From Solen grandis (Eukaryota > Mollusca > Bivalvia > Adapedonta > Solenidae), in the NCBI GenBank assembly GCA_021229015.1, contig CM037781.1:37679897-37743896 (forward strand): a stretch of DNA of 64,000 bases, written 5' to 3'. Position numbers and translations under genes: made by a program. Numbering within the stretch: position 1 is the stretch's first letter; each line of letters begins with the position of its first letter. The notes under the pieces are model-generated. The model saw nothing but the letters and a program-made list of their open reading frames with translations. It did not search any database and was not told where the DNA came from. This document shows, piece by piece, positions 48,901 to 51,550 of the stretch.

Positions 48901-51550
48901 ACTTGTTTTACATAGAGTTATATAGGAAAATCTTTAAAAAAAATCTTCTACTATGAATCCATTAGGCCTATAGCTTAGATTTTTGGTATGTAGTATCATC
49001 TAATGGTTCATTATCAAGATTTTCAAAATGGTGGCCCTTTGGAGATAAATGACCCCGCACTAAGTCTTCTCCTCTGAAACCATAAGGCCCAGTGCTTATA
49101 TATTTGGTGTGTAGTATTGTCAGGGCTAAAATGTTTAAGATTGAGTTATATCAGAATTCTTGTCTGTTGAAAAACCTTGTAATCAGTTGTAGCAATGGTA
49201 CTCAGGTGAGCGATTCAGGGCCATCATGGCCCTCTTGTTTCTTGAAATCAGTTTAGTATCTTCATAAAGACTTCAGTTGACTAAGATTGTACACTATTTA
49301 CTTATCCAGATGCTGTGAAGGCAGAGCTGCCCTGCTATGAGAGGTTCAACCCTACTGGAAACTTCAATGGTCATTGTGGATTGGACAACAGGACAGGGTC
49401 CTATGCCAAATGTCTGCCCGAGTGAGTCTGTAGTGGTTTCTATGAGTCACTGATATCCTTGAGCTAAACACTAAATTTTAGTGCATGAAATGGAGGGGAG
49501 GGGTACAATCTGATGCATGAATCTGAAGCCTACCTGTGGCCATTCCAGACTGCCACTACAGCCTTTTAGTCTCAAAGAATCCTGTAGAGTTTTAGGATGA
49601 ACATAAAAGTGTGCAAGTGATTTGTATCAAAGATATTTTTATGAACACATACAGTGGTATATATATAAACACAACAGTTAAGTTAAAAAAAAAAGTAGCA
49701 TGCAAGTACTTTGATACTGGTCTATTTATAGTGACATCCAGTGCGGACTGCTCCACTGTTCCGGGGGCAACAAGCAACCATTCTACGGCCCAGACAAGGA
49801 CTCCTCCACTACAACATTCTCCTCCAATGGTGAAGAGTATGAGTGCAAGTAGGTCGCATTGTTTATCTTATAAACTTTGAATGGAAAAATCAGTAGATCA
49901 TGAAATATCATTTTCCCAGATACAAAGTATATGGAGGCTGTATTGGGAGTCATGTCCGTCAGTTGTTTTGTCAGTTGGTCTGTCTGTCTGAAGACTGTCT
50001 GCCCTATTTCTTGGCTACATTTGGTGGGATTTTGTCAAACTTTACAAGACTGATAAGAACCTAGACTAGTGCATATCATTAGCATGTCATGATTCGCTTG
50101 ATTTTAAATGAGTCATGGCCTTTATTATATTTATTAAATGAATTTTGTCTGCGCTGTTTCTCTGCTACCTTTGGTAGGATTTTTGTTATTAAATCAACAT
50201 CCTTAATAAGTACCAAACCTTGTGCATTTCGTTGGCATGACTCCATCTTCTGGATTTAAATGAGTTATGGCCCTTTGTTATGTTTATGAAATAAATATTG
50301 CCCACTCGATATCTTGGCTACCAGTGGTCTAATTTTTATTTTACTTCACAGCAGTAATAAGTACCAAGCCTAGTTGCACATGTCAGTGACATGTCTTCAT
50401 CAGCTGGATTTTCAATGAGTTATGGTCCTTTGTTATATTTATTGAATATTTTTTGTCCAAACTATATTTTGGCTACCAATGGTCTGATTTTGATTTAACT
50501 TAACAGCATCAATAAGTAACAAGCCAAACTGCGCATTTTGATGGCATGTCTTTATCTGCTGGATTTAAAATGAGTTATGGCCCTTTGTTATATTCATTGA
50601 AGATATTTTGTCCTCATTATTTCTTAGCTACCTTTCATTTATCTTCACAACAATTATAAATACCAAAGCTACTTGCTCATATTGTAGACATATTCAAATT
50701 TGCTTTAATTTTCAATGAGTTATGTCCTCTTGCCACATTTTATCTGCTCTATTTCTCAGCTACTATTGGTCAGATTTTGATAAAAATTCACATCATCTAT
50801 TAGTATCATCACTAGTTGCACATATCTTGTCATATCATGATCATCTGAATTTTTTTAGCTCACCTGAGCATATCCATTTCCATATCCATGTTCGGGTTTT
50901 CATAAAACTTTACAGAAGTGTTTAACATGAAAATGTGTCATGTGCATCAACCATGTGCACAGTTGAAAAGTCAAGGTCACATGAGTTGTTAGAAGTTGTC
51001 TTTGATATTCATAGGCTACATTTTTATGTCTGTCTTTAACTTCCATAATAATTATCTATGTTTGGATTTTTATGAAACTTTACATAAGTTTTTGTAATAT
51101 CACAAAGATGTGTCACTCACATCAACTATATGCACACTTGAAAGGTCAGTGCAGTTCAGGGATCATAACCATTTTCCATTAGTTTCTTGATTCTATCTAG
51201 CACAAATTTTCACCGGCGGGGACTCCTGACAATATTGCTTGCTATACTGACAAAGCCTTGATTAAAATTGTTAACTACAATATAATATGATTAATCAAGG
51301 TGTCAGGACTAAGCTTGTTTGAAACTATCAGTTGTTTATTTCAAATTAACAGAGTAATGCCCTCTATTGCTACCACAGGACTGTCCATGGCCCCTCAACT
51401 CTGGAGCTGCCCAACCTGGGGCTGGTGATGGATGGCACCAAGTGTGGTGACCAGCATGTATGTGTCAACAAGAGGTGTCAACCTTTAACTTACCTTCCAC
51501 CACTTTCCTGCCCACGCTCACAAGACGATGTCGTCTGCTCTGGACATGGG
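897..51550 (+). CDS. ADAM family (disintegrin and metalloproteinase) gene, partial, predicted pseudoprotease
   Basis: Seventeen exons with GT-AG borders join in one frame of 565 codons: 897-979, 15023-15086, 19249-19389, 22798-22872, 27900-27971, 29105-29271, 32241-32322, 32813-32900, 38172-38223, 39989-40094, 41286-41357, 42062-42157, 42423-42503, 42704-42818, 49310-49421, 49732-49848 and 51379-51550. Every intron phase matches. Domain order is prodomain end (residues 1-100), reprolysin metalloprotease (about 110-305), disintegrin (about 311-395), ADAM cysteine-rich region (394-540) and the first residues of an EGF-like module (CSGHG). ADAMs are normally type I membrane proteins that shed ectodomains or bind integrins. 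Here the zinc motif is HMIGHNLGIKHD (residues 244-255), with Met for the catalytic Glu, so adhesion or scaffolding is more likely than proteolysis. The signal peptide exons lie left of the window. The rest of the EGF module, the transmembrane helix and the tail were not found before ARPC2. It resembles the ADAM8/12/19/28/33-like group more than ADAM10/17, but I do not assign an orthologue. Confidence 0.93.
1016..1192 (-). repeat. tRNA-derived SINE, minus strand
   Basis: Read on the minus strand it starts near 1192 with a tRNA-like head: an A-box-like TGGTCCAGTAGTG, then the B box GGTTCGAACCC, followed by a body that ends near 1016. A second copy in the same orientation is at 22890-23083. It lies 37 bp after the ADAM exon a donor. 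Confidence 0.7.
1341..1739 (+). repeat. tRNA-derived SINE split by a MITE, poly-T tail
   Basis: The left half (1341-1366) begins GTCCAGGTGGCCTAGTGGTA, an A-box match. The right half (1671-1739) continues GGCGGTCTTG, carries a perfect B box GGTTCGAATCC (1698-1708) and ends in T runs. The two halves join into one tRNA-like head if the MITE sequence at 1367-1670 is removed, so the MITE inserted into an older SINE. Confidence 0.7.
1431..1671 (+). mobile_element. piggyBac-like MITE copy 1
   Basis: TTAA followed by CCCTTTCCCTCATA at the left, and TATGAGGGAAAGGG followed by TTA(G) at the right. The centre is a palindrome (CAGCCTGCGAGTTACCCGCAGGCTG) that makes a long hairpin. A 63-bp left-end fragment of the same MITE precedes it at 1367-1429. 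TTAA target plus CCC-starting inverted repeats is typical of piggyBac superfamily elements. No transposase is present. Confidence 0.75.
2401..2500. other. Assembly gap (100 N)
   Basis: A run of exactly 100 N, the usual placeholder for a gap of unknown size, inside the first ADAM intron seen here. Confidence 0.99.
2560..3000. repeat. Diverged dispersed repeat with two internal units
   Basis: The phrase TTGCCATTATCTCCACTTT followed by GATGTCCCT.AAACTTC occurs twice about 165 bp apart, and each is followed by CAAATATTTTTGCA and GGCC.TTTTTGGAC. It has the style of other bivalve interspersed repeats in the window, but no termini were recognised. Confidence 0.45.
3001..4030. other. Intronic sequence without recognised features
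   Basis: AT-rich sequence with short T runs. No exon-like ORF with splice sites and no structured repeat was recognised. Confidence 0.5.
4034..4320. repeat. 24-bp minisatellite, about 12 units
   Basis: The unit is CATGACCCACACACCAATCAAGGT with few substitutions. Because 24 is a multiple of three, several frames on both strands stay open and would read as repeats such as GHDPHTNQ. There is no splice context, codon bias or homology for a gene, so it is treated as non-coding intronic satellite. Confidence 0.9.
5278..5481 (+). mobile_element. piggyBac-like MITE copy 2, internally deleted
   Basis: Termini TAACCCTTTCCCTCATA and TATGAGGGAAAGGGTTA. The right half of the central palindrome is missing: the sequence jumps from CCTGCGAGTTA straight to GGTCTTTTCATGG. 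Confidence 0.75.
6406..6627 (-). mobile_element. piggyBac-like MITE copy 3, opposite orientation
   Basis: Same element as the copy at 1431 but inverted. The left end is degenerate (TTAACACTTTCCCTCATA), the right end is intact (ATGAGGGAAAGGGTTAA), and the central hairpin is shortened. Confidence 0.75.
6842..7075 (+). mobile_element. 3' fragment of a Helentron-like element
   Basis: The sequence from CTTCTGGAACTAAT to CTAGGGCCACAAGGTCCTCTTGT matches 37860-38123. It ends with the subterminal CTCTGGTGA and the GGGCC...GGTCC hairpin followed by CTTGT. Confidence 0.6.
7675..8168. repeat. 31-bp minisatellite, about 15 units
   Basis: The unit is AATATGAAATTATCCTCTCC followed by TG(C/T)TGAGGTTT. Alternation of C and T at one position hints at a higher-order 62-bp period. 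It is followed at 8190-8310 by two copies of a 60-bp unit (GCCACCTGAATCAC..GGAAG). Confidence 0.85.
8525..8562. repeat. (TA)n(TG)n microsatellite
   Basis: A compound dinucleotide run of TATATA then TGTGTG, intronic. Confidence 0.9.
8957..11531. mobile_element. Element of about 2.6 kb with long terminal inverted repeats
   Basis: A 23-bp stretch at 9003-9025 (AGAACGAGGTTTAGATGGGT plus CAG) has its exact reverse complement at 11465-11487. The match extends outward, imperfectly, to 8957-8975 (ATAGACCCTTCTTAATATT) and 11514-11531. The arms are therefore about 70 bp and face each other across 2.4 kb of AT-rich DNA. No transposase-like ORF is visible inside. It is probably a non-autonomous DNA transposon of unknown superfamily, or the relic of an inverted pair. 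Confidence 0.55.
10221..10405. mobile_element. Small pogo/Tigger-like MITE candidate
   Basis: The left end TACAGTTCAACCTGTATTA faces a right end ACATGTTTGACTGTA, an imperfect TA-flanked inverted repeat of the CAGT..AACC type. Internal AAGCGGCCA and AGTGGCGAC motifs also mirror each other. It sits inside the longer inverted-repeat element at 8957-11531. Confidence 0.4.
11876..12063. repeat. 34- to 40-bp minisatellite, 5 units
   Basis: The unit is CAATGCAACCAGTTTCTAAC followed by TGGACC(AGC)ATGAAGGCTAC. Units with and without the three-base AGC insertion occur in blocks. Confidence 0.85.
12622..13693 (+). mobile_element. Helentron-like non-autonomous element H1
   Basis: It starts TTTTTAGCTCACCTGAGTAC and ends with ACTCAGGTGAGC, then the AGGGCCATCTTGGCCCT hairpin followed by CTTGTTT. 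GCTCACCTGAG near the left and CTCAGGTGAGC near the right are subterminal inverted repeats, as in pearl/CvE and other Helentron-associated elements. The interior has diverged units containing GGTCAGGATGTTTGTCTACA and GAACACTCTAGAGGCC. Confidence 0.65.
13906..14003 (+). repeat. 3' fragment of tRNA-derived SINE (family of 63726)
   Basis: The block from TCCGTGCATTCGG through TAATTAGCTGGACG to AATAGTCAAGTCA matches the 3' half of the SINE at 63726-63980. The tRNA head is missing. Confidence 0.65.
14570..14880 (+). mobile_element. 3' part of a Helentron-like element
   Basis: It contains one unit of the about 157-bp family (TGGTAGTGGACCTCTACCAA ... GAGGTCACTTGA), followed by TCTCAGGTAATTCAGC and the GGGCCATTTTGGCCC hairpin ending CTTTTGTTA. 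The 5' end was not located. Confidence 0.5.
15023..15086 (+). CDS. ADAM exon b: prodomain, NNETYIIQPL segment
   Basis: Acceptor ATACCAG and donor GTAAGT. It encodes GLIQMNNETYIIQPLKG followed by VIGN, the usual continuation of the STCNGIR block. One base finishes the Arg codon and the exon ends in phase 0. It lies 14 kb downstream of the previous exon. Confidence 0.92.
15382..15498. repeat. Tandem duplication of about 59 bp
   Basis: GCATCTGTTTTATTACTG through TTTTAGGGTCAA.GGATAT occurs twice in direct succession with one base difference. It is a simple local duplication. Confidence 0.8.
15505..15976 (+). mobile_element. Helentron-like 3' fragment
   Basis: Diverged units (ATCTTGATCAAACTTGGAAG, TATCTCTCAGCTTAATTTGA) lead to GTCAGGTGAG and the GGGCCATCATGGCC hairpin followed by TTTTGTTA. 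A second element starts on the very next bases. Confidence 0.5.
15977..17165 (+). mobile_element. Helentron-like element H4 carrying a 22- to 24-bp minisatellite
   Basis: It starts AGCTCACCTGTTCATGGTGAGC, followed by the GTCCATCGTCCGTGCC stretch and about 130-bp units at 16070-16430. From about 16460 the sequence turns into some 28 copies of CCTCACAATACAGGCATAAC(A)(A). The array starts twice, at about 16441 and 16572, directly after the phrase TCTTCTC.GAAATGG that belongs to the element's own tandem unit. No 3' terminus was found. Confidence 0.55.
17166..17820. other. Intronic sequence without recognised features
   Basis: No ORF with splice context, no inverted termini and no tandem array seen. 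Confidence 0.5.
17826..18693. mobile_element. Pogo/Tigger-like non-autonomous DNA transposon
   Basis: The left terminus CAGTGAAACCTCGTTAGTCC and the right terminus GGACTAATGAGGTTTCACTG are near-perfect inverted repeats, each bordered by TA (17824-17825 and 18694-18695) as expected for a Tc1/mariner superfamily target duplication. Further inward, copies of ATTAATCCGGA-type sequence occur at both ends. The 868-bp body holds no transposase ORF. Confidence 0.75.
19022..19228. repeat. 15-bp minisatellite adjoining ADAM exon c
   Basis: Variants of TGTATTGTACCTGTG are repeated about 13 times. The array stops about 20 bp before the exon acceptor, so it occupies the position of the branch point and polypyrimidine tract. 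Confidence 0.8.
19249..19389 (+). CDS. ADAM exon c: end of prodomain with candidate cysteine switch
   Basis: Acceptor TTCTGCAG and donor GTACGT; 47 codons in phase 0. It encodes DDHPHILYKATPSEKERCGN and then about 27 more residues ending LRFLHAQR. Cys67 in ERCGN sits where ADAM prodomains carry the cysteine-switch residue that ligates the catalytic zinc. No RxKR-type furin site is visible here or at the start of the next exon, where the nearest basic run is KDKKDK. Prodomain removal by furin is therefore uncertain. Confidence 0.9.
19915..21315 (+). mobile_element. Helentron-like element H5 (complete)
   Basis: 5' hairpin AGCTCACATGAGCACACCGT with GCTCAAGGTGAGC, then a GTCCG/TGCG microsatellite-like run (19970-20025), then about six tandem units of about 157 bp (20190-21110; marker GACCCCGCACCAGGGGTCAC). 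The 3' end is TACTCAGGTGAGCGATTCA with the GGGCCATCATGGCCC hairpin and CTTGTTTT. This is the full layout of pearl-type Helentron-associated elements. Confidence 0.75.
21640..22610. repeat. 30-bp minisatellite, about 31 units
   Basis: The unit is TTTGAGATACACAGGTTAAG followed by GTGTAGAGTG. Since 30 is a multiple of three, frames on both strands read through as 10-residue repeats (FEIHRLRCRV plus, ISNTLHLNLC minus). No splice or homology evidence supports coding. It ends 190 bp before ADAM exon d. Confidence 0.9.
22798..22872 (+). CDS. ADAM exon d: start of reprolysin domain
   Basis: Acceptor ACTCCAG and donor GTAAGT; 25 codons in phase 0 both sides. It encodes MLTPQLVKDKKDKYLKLALV then LDHSM. 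The KYLKLALVLDH run corresponds to the KY-(I/L)-E-L-(V)-(L/V)-V-A-D first strand of ADAM metalloprotease domains. Confidence 0.92.
22890..23083 (-). repeat. tRNA-derived SINE, minus strand, second copy
   Basis: Same family as 1016-1192, with the minus-strand B-box-like GGTTTGAACCC remnant and a CCTTGGTCC head near 23083. It begins 18 bp after the ADAM exon d donor. Confidence 0.65.
23354..23595 (-). mobile_element. piggyBac-like MITE copy 4 (intact)
   Basis: TTAACCCTTTCCCTCATA and TATGAGGGAAAGGGTTAA are perfect at both ends. The central hairpin GCCTGCGAGTAACTCGCAGGC is intact. The inner body is inverted relative to the copy at 1431. Confidence 0.85.
23606..23721. repeat. Foldback hairpin with arms of about 45 bp
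   Basis: ATACAGTTTCCTGACAGGGT (from 23606) continues through ACATGAC and TTTATTCC to GCTGAG. It is mirrored by CTCAG, GGAATAAAT, GTCATGTACCCTGTCA and AGAAACTGTAT (ending 23721), with a loop of about 26 bases. It could be a foldback MITE or an RNA hairpin. It begins 10 bp after a piggyBac-like MITE. Confidence 0.7.
24121..25640. repeat. 59-bp minisatellite, about 25 units
   Basis: The unit runs GGTCATATCTTGAGTATGAC, TGATGCTGGTTATATGTGTG, ATTATC(A/T)TTACTGTCAGAA. Some units lack four bases (GCAGGTC for GTCAGAAGGTC). Those short units are concentrated at the left end, which suggests directional growth. A decayed Helentron 3' end follows directly. Confidence 0.9.
25641..25737 (+). mobile_element. 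Decayed Helentron-like 3' terminus
   Basis: GGCTGATGGTACTAGGGTGA then GTGCCACAATGACCCTCTTGT is a degraded form of the GGTACTCAGGTGAGC plus GGGCC..GGCCCTCTTGT end seen at 21270-21315. Confidence 0.5.
25738..26615. other. Intronic sequence without recognised features
   Basis: AT-rich. Three short copies of CAATAGACTAAA.TCATCTA at 26560-26610 lead into the next satellite. Confidence 0.5.
26620..27800. repeat. 20-bp minisatellite, more than 50 units
   Basis: The unit is CCACACCTACATTGTACAAA. Variants (CAGACC, TTGTCCAAA, CCATAATTGCA) recur in blocks: an 80-bp higher-order unit near 26726-26890 and a longer one marked by CCATAATTGCATTGTA at 27426, 27526 and 27586. All plus frames are open for up to 271 codons, but this is only because the unit lacks stops. 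It ends about 100 bp before ADAM exon e. Confidence 0.9.
27900..27971 (+). CDS. ADAM exon e: reprolysin domain
   Basis: Acceptor TTTCAG and donor GTAAGC; 24 codons in phase 0. It encodes YWSLNLTTMDMLQYAVETAN then IVDM, the helix that reads EIANxVNxFY in other ADAMs. NLT is a possible N-glycosylation site. A 20-bp minisatellite ends only about 100-190 bp upstream of the acceptor. Confidence 0.9.
28090..28370. repeat. Dispersed repeat with two diverged units
   Basis: TTAAACTTAAACATCACCAA ... ACTATCACAAGGGCTACATTCA is repeated as CTAAACTATTAAAATTACTG ... CACTGTCACTAGGGCTACATCCC about 120 bp later, each next to TTGGCCA(T)AA. It is the same style as other bivalve repeats here, with no termini identified. 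Confidence 0.4.
28569..29010. mobile_element. Possible DNA element bounded by GTCTCCCC-type ends
   Basis: TGTCTCTCCCCTTCCCCCTA followed by a short GGGGAGACA inverted match lies at the left, and AGGTGGGGGAGACATC at the right. The interior carries CTGTCTGTCTGGTCTGTCAC and GAGCATAACTC phrases common to bivalve non-autonomous elements. Termini are approximate. Confidence 0.4.
29105..29271 (+). CDS. ADAM exon f: reprolysin domain, central strands
   Basis: Acceptor CACTTCAG and donor GTATGT. It encodes YYKEVNIRMALTYVELWNHG, matching the FYRPLNIRVALVGLEIWN region of ADAMs, and then a helix ending in DVDHHAAHLLT. The last two bases (AC) pair with the first base of the exon at 32241 to give Thr. Confidence 0.93.
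29500..30145 (+). pseudogene. Decayed Penelope-like retroelement: end of reverse transcriptase and GIY-YIG endonuclease
   Basis: At 29643-29745 one frame reads KFLLDTDQKLTKLAENKVII then VYHKPPNIRNLLVSSDC, matching the R-P-P-N-L-R-(D/N)-L-L-V signature that follows the RT core of Penelope-like elements. After a deletion, SVIYLITC, a stop, then KCSIQYLGK, and in another frame TGNTIQERLYDYINDI ... AHFNSNNHSINDINITIL, give the GIY-YIG nuclease order with the final E in RMEEVYIL. Stops and frameshifts show it is dead. Confidence 0.7.
30262..30503 (-). mobile_element. piggyBac-like MITE copy 5 (intact)
   Basis: TTAACCCTTTCCCTCATA and TATGAGGGAAAGGGTTAA ends with the central GCCTGCGAGTAACTTGCAGGC hairpin. 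It is inserted about 115 bp after the Penelope-like relic. Confidence 0.85.
31142..31190 (+). other. Possible decayed hammerhead-ribozyme-like hairpin of a Penelope-like element
   Basis: TTGAAGAA is followed by the 6-bp stem GACTCA-GAT-TGAGTC (31151-31165) and then GAGATATC. Penelope-like elements carry hammerhead motifs near their ends with the order CUGAUGA, stem II, GAAA. Both core boxes are altered here (TTGAAGA and GAGA), so this is at best a relic. The Penelope-like pseudogene lies 1 kb upstream. Confidence 0.3.
31519..31627 (+). repeat. 3' fragment of tRNA-derived SINE (family of 63726)
   Basis: ATGCCTCCGTGCATTCGGGG to AATAGTCAAGTCAAGTCA matches the SINE at 63726-63980 without its tRNA head. 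Confidence 0.7.
31861..32102 (+). mobile_element. piggyBac-like MITE copy 6 (intact)
   Basis: TTAACCCTTTCCCTCATA and TATGAGGGAAAGGGTTAA ends, with hairpin GCCTGCGAGTTACTCGCAGGC. It lies 138 bp upstream of ADAM exon g. Confidence 0.85.
32241..32322 (+). CDS. ADAM exon g: reprolysin domain before the zinc site
   Basis: Acceptor TGTTACAG and donor GTAAGA. It encodes RTNFENDAVGMAIPDAICTG then RAGGINR. The GMAxxxxIC pattern is the conserved GMAP..SMC stretch that precedes the active-site helix, and its Cys forms a standard reprolysin disulfide. Confidence 0.92.
32340..32640 (+). repeat. Dispersed repeat with GTTATGGCCCTTTGTTATAT units
   Basis: GAGTTATGGCCCTTTGTTAT followed by ATTTATTGAATA.ATTTTGTC and a CTATTTCT.A.CTAC phrase also occurs four or more times at 50080-50850. 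It is an interspersed family with a unit of about 165 bp. Confidence 0.5.
32813..32900 (+). CDS. ADAM exon h: zinc-binding site with Glu-to-Met change
   Basis: Acceptor TGTGTAG and donor GTAAGT; 29 codons plus one base. It encodes NPRYLEPQKGATILS followed by HMIGHNLGIKHDED. The family motif is HExxHNxGxxHD. Here His244 (CAC 32858-32860), His248 (CAC 32870-32872) and His254 (CAT 32888-32890) are kept, with Gly251 and Asp255. The catalytic Glu position is ATG at 32861-32863, so Met245. Both Glu codons differ from ATG at two or more bases, which argues against a single-base read error. The domain should still be able to hold zinc but lacks the general base. Confidence 0.93.
32905..33658. other. 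Intronic sequence without recognised features
   Basis: AT-rich, with no ORF in splice context and no repeat structure that I could support. Confidence 0.45.
33659..33777 (-). mobile_element. piggyBac-like MITE copy 7, 119-bp deletion form
   Basis: Both TTAA-CCCTTTCCCTCATA ends are intact but the whole central hairpin is lost (CATAGAGGAAA joins CCTGGTAAGGTTTGAG). A Helentron 3' scrap (GGTACTCAGGTGAGT) follows at about 33788-33803. Confidence 0.8.
34440..35296. mobile_element. Non-autonomous DNA transposon with 17-bp perfect terminal inverted repeats
   Basis: AACCAGGTTTTCCGAAG (34440-34456) is the exact reverse complement of CTTCGGAAAACCTGGTT (35280-35296). Inside are diverged units sharing AATATTCTTCTGTG.GCAACTCC, TACATTT.TCAA and GTTTTGCAGTTTGACCATTT. 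There is no clear target duplication and no transposase ORF. Confidence 0.7.
35350..35599 (+). repeat. tRNA-derived SINE, full length
   Basis: The head TCCTCCTTAGCAGAGAGGGT with B-box-like GGTTTGAATCCCG, then the body GTCATTCAGATTTTCATGTG ... TAATTAGCTGG ... CTGAACTACTGTCGAAG, ending AATAGCAAGTCAAGA. It matches 63726-63980 throughout. Confidence 0.75.
35790..35990 (+). repeat. Fragment of Helentron-like H1 interior
   Basis: GGTCAGGATGTTAGTTTACA, TGGTCAAAATCTAGGTCACT and GAACACTCTAGTGGCCA match the units inside 13080-13640. Confidence 0.5.
36565..37080 (+). mobile_element. Bivalve non-autonomous element, TATGCCCCTCC start, 3' truncated
   Basis: It begins TTTTATGCCCCTCCAACTCC, then CTGTGCGTGCGTCCATTCGT, then two to three tandem units of about 150 bp containing ATGAAACTTGGAACACATGT ACATCATGAT and TTTCACAGTTTGATGAACAT. 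It is cut off at the next element. It has the same overall plan as the element at 60559. Confidence 0.45.
37086..38123 (+). mobile_element. Helentron-like element H7 with duplicated 5' end
   Basis: The 5' hairpin occurs twice 90 bp apart: AGCTCACCAAATCACAAAGT GCTCAGGGTGAGC at 37091, and AGCCCACCAGAGCACAAGGT GAGC at 37181. Units of about 165 bp (CTACCATAATTG.TAAAAT.AAGTTGATCCCTT) fill 37260-37800. It ends ACTCTGGTGAGCAATCTAGG, ATCATATGGCCCTCTTGTTA. It stops about 50 bp before ADAM exon i. Confidence 0.65.
38172..38223 (+). CDS. ADAM exon i: Met-turn
   Basis: Acceptor ATTTCAG and donor GTAAGT, phase 1 to 2. It encodes GGCQCEDEFGCIMSTEVL. C-I-M-S is the reprolysin Met-turn (Met270), so the floor of the zinc site is intact although the glutamate is lost. 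The final bases, GAGGTCCT, and the donor itself are the seed of the satellite that begins at once downstream. Confidence 0.93.
38224..39640 (+). repeat. Satellite array of about 34 copies of the ADAM exon i splice donor
   Basis: The unit is about 41-44 bp: TCCTCCCTGTATATGGAGGT C(C)TGTAAGTTACCACTCTCAG. It is built from the last 8 bases of ADAM exon i (GAGGTCCT) plus its donor GTAAGT and flanking intron. The first imperfect unit starts at the real exon border. Every unit keeps a consensus-like GTAAG donor, and most keep an upstream CTCTCAG that looks like an acceptor, leaving pseudo-exons of about 22 nt. Confidence 0.9.
39786..39815. repeat. (TA)n(GA)n microsatellite
   Basis: A short TATATA run followed by GAGAGA, 170 bp upstream of ADAM exon j. 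Confidence 0.85.
39989..40094 (+). CDS. ADAM exon j: C-terminal part of reprolysin domain
   Basis: Acceptor TATTTCAG and donor GTAAGT; one base plus 35 codons. It encodes AKQETHSRMFSSCSTTDLDL and then SLGLGIAACLTESPQ, matching the FSSCS..D....L..G...CL end of ADAM catalytic domains. A second AG at about 39925 could give a longer exon, but only the 39989 start keeps the frame and the homology. Confidence 0.92.
40761..40989 (+). mobile_element. piggyBac-like MITE copy 8
   Basis: TTAATGCTTTCCCTCATA and TATGAGGGAAAGGGTTAA ends. The left arm of the central hairpin has lost GATCAGCCTGCGA, leaving CCTGTTACTCGCAGGCTG. Confidence 0.8.
41286..41357 (+). CDS. ADAM exon k: start of disintegrin domain
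   Basis: Acceptor TTCCAG and donor GTAAGT; 24 codons in phase 0. It encodes PTFPQLCGNKHVERGEECDC then GAPE. C-G-N-x-x-V-E-x-G-E-E-C-D-C-G is the classic opening of the ADAM disintegrin domain. Confidence 0.95.
41455..41760 (+). repeat. Helentron-like interior fragment
   Basis: CTGTGAAACCAATGATCAGA, CTCTACCAAAATTGCTAAAA and CTTAAGCATTGCTAATCCCT match the units of H7 (37480-37960) and of 6842-6990. Confidence 0.5.
42062..42157 (+). CDS. ADAM exon l: disintegrin domain
   Basis: Acceptor GATTGCAG and donor GTAAGC; 32 codons in phase 0. It encodes DCEKTDPCCDPHTCLLRHWA then DCRTGECCHNCT. The cysteine spacing (CC..xTC...C..G.CC..C) is that of disintegrin domains. Confidence 0.95.
42423..42503 (+). 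CDS. ADAM exon m: disintegrin loop
   Basis: Acceptor GTTACAG and donor GTGAGT; 27 codons in phase 0. It encodes YLSGEYMCRAASTDCDIPEF then CTGHSGQ. The loop carries R-x6-D-I-P-E-F (residues 375-386), one conservative step from the RX6DLPEF integrin alpha9/alpha4-binding motif of most ADAMs. It has no RGD. Confidence 0.95.
42704..42818 (+). CDS. ADAM exon n: start of cysteine-rich domain
   Basis: Acceptor GTTACAG and donor GTAAAC; 38 codons plus one base. It encodes CPPNNYAMDGHPCNNKSGYC then MAGICPTLAQQCQHIWGK, the conserved CP.N.Y..DG.PC....GYC..G.CPT...QC...WG pattern. The next exon is 6.5 kb away, across the Helentron-like block. Confidence 0.95.
43145..44936 (+). mobile_element. Helentron-like element H8 (complete)
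   Basis: 5' hairpin AGCTCACCTGAACACAACGT GCTCATGGTGAGC, a GTCCGTCCGTGTGTGCGTGC run, then about nine tandem units of about 155-160 bp (marker GGCCCCGCCCCAGGGGTCAC). The 3' end is CCAGGTGAGTGATCCAGGGC CATCATGGCCCTCTTGTTTT. The first two units are nearly identical, which indicates recent array growth. Confidence 0.8.
44411..48620 (+). repeat. Tandem segmental duplication, unit about 2.1 kb, across two Helentron-like elements
   Basis: 44411-46512 and 46513 onward are nearly identical copies. The offset is 2102 bp at the start and 2116 bp after a 14-bp indel (AAATCTACTTCTCA present at 46681 but absent near 44579). Copy 2 also has a deletion of about 28 bp at about 47744. The unit spans the 3' end of H8, a 330-bp unique spacer and the 5' half of the next element. 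The junction lies in the shared motif AAAAATCTTCTTCT (46513-46526). Confidence 0.8.
45268..47044 (+). mobile_element. Chimeric Helentron-like element H9
   Basis: The 5' half (45272-46512) has H10-type tandem units (marker GCCCCCGCACCA.GGGTCAC). The 3' part (46513-47044) has H8-type units (GGCCCCGCCCCAGGGGTCAC) and the H8 3' end. The switch happens within AAAAATCTTCTTCT, so it is a recombination product of the 2.1-kb duplication. Confidence 0.75.
47383..49240 (+). mobile_element. Helentron-like element H10 (complete)
   Basis: 5' hairpin AGCTCACCTGAGCACAACGT GCTCATGGTGAGC, GTCCGTCGTCCGTGCGTGCG run, nine to ten tandem units of about 157 bp. It ends GGTACTCAGGTGAGCGATTC A followed by the GGGCCATCATGGCCC hairpin and CTTGTTT. 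It ends 70 bp before ADAM exon o. Confidence 0.8.
49310..49421 (+). CDS. ADAM exon o: cysteine-rich domain
   Basis: Acceptor TTATCCAG and donor GTGAGT, phase 1 to 2. It encodes AVKAELPCYERFNPTGNFNG and then HCGLDNRTGSYAKCLP. This matches the CYE..N..G...G.CG......Y..C segment of ADAM cysteine-rich domains. NRT is a possible N-glycosylation site. Confidence 0.92.
49732..49848 (+). CDS. ADAM exon p: cysteine-rich domain
   Basis: Acceptor TTTATAG and donor GTAGGT, phase 2 to 2. It encodes DIQCGLLHCSGGNKQPFYGP then DKDSSTTTFSSNGEEYEC. CG.L.C.GG..P is the standard D..CG.iqC.gg block. Confidence 0.92.
50080..50850 (+). repeat. Four to five diverged units of a dispersed repeat of about 165 bp
   Basis: Each unit has GAGTTATGGCCCTTTGTTAT, ATT.ATTGAA.ATATTTTGTC, GGCTACC..TGGT and AATAAGTACCAAGCC. 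The same family is at 32340-32640. It lies between ADAM exons p and q. Confidence 0.65.
50855..51260 (+). mobile_element. Helentron 5' scrap fused to the repeat family of 1-600
   Basis: TTTTTAGCTCACCTGAGCA (50856) is joined directly to TCCATTTCCATATCCATGTT and then to two units and the GGGGACTCCTGA tail of the family at 1-600. The family may therefore itself be the interior of a Helentron-like element. Confidence 0.5.
51379..51550 (+). CDS. ADAM exon q: end of cysteine-rich domain and start of EGF module (last recognised exon)
   Basis: Acceptor ACCACAG and donor GTAAGT; one base plus 57 codons. It encodes TVHGPSTLELPNLGLVMDGT, then KCGDQHVCVNKRCQPL and finally CSGHG. G-L-V-x-D-G-T-K-C-G-x-x-x-V-C-x-x-x-x-C is diagnostic. 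In vertebrate ADAMs the next exon starts VCNN and completes the EGF fold. No such exon was found up to the ARPC2 start. Confidence 0.92.
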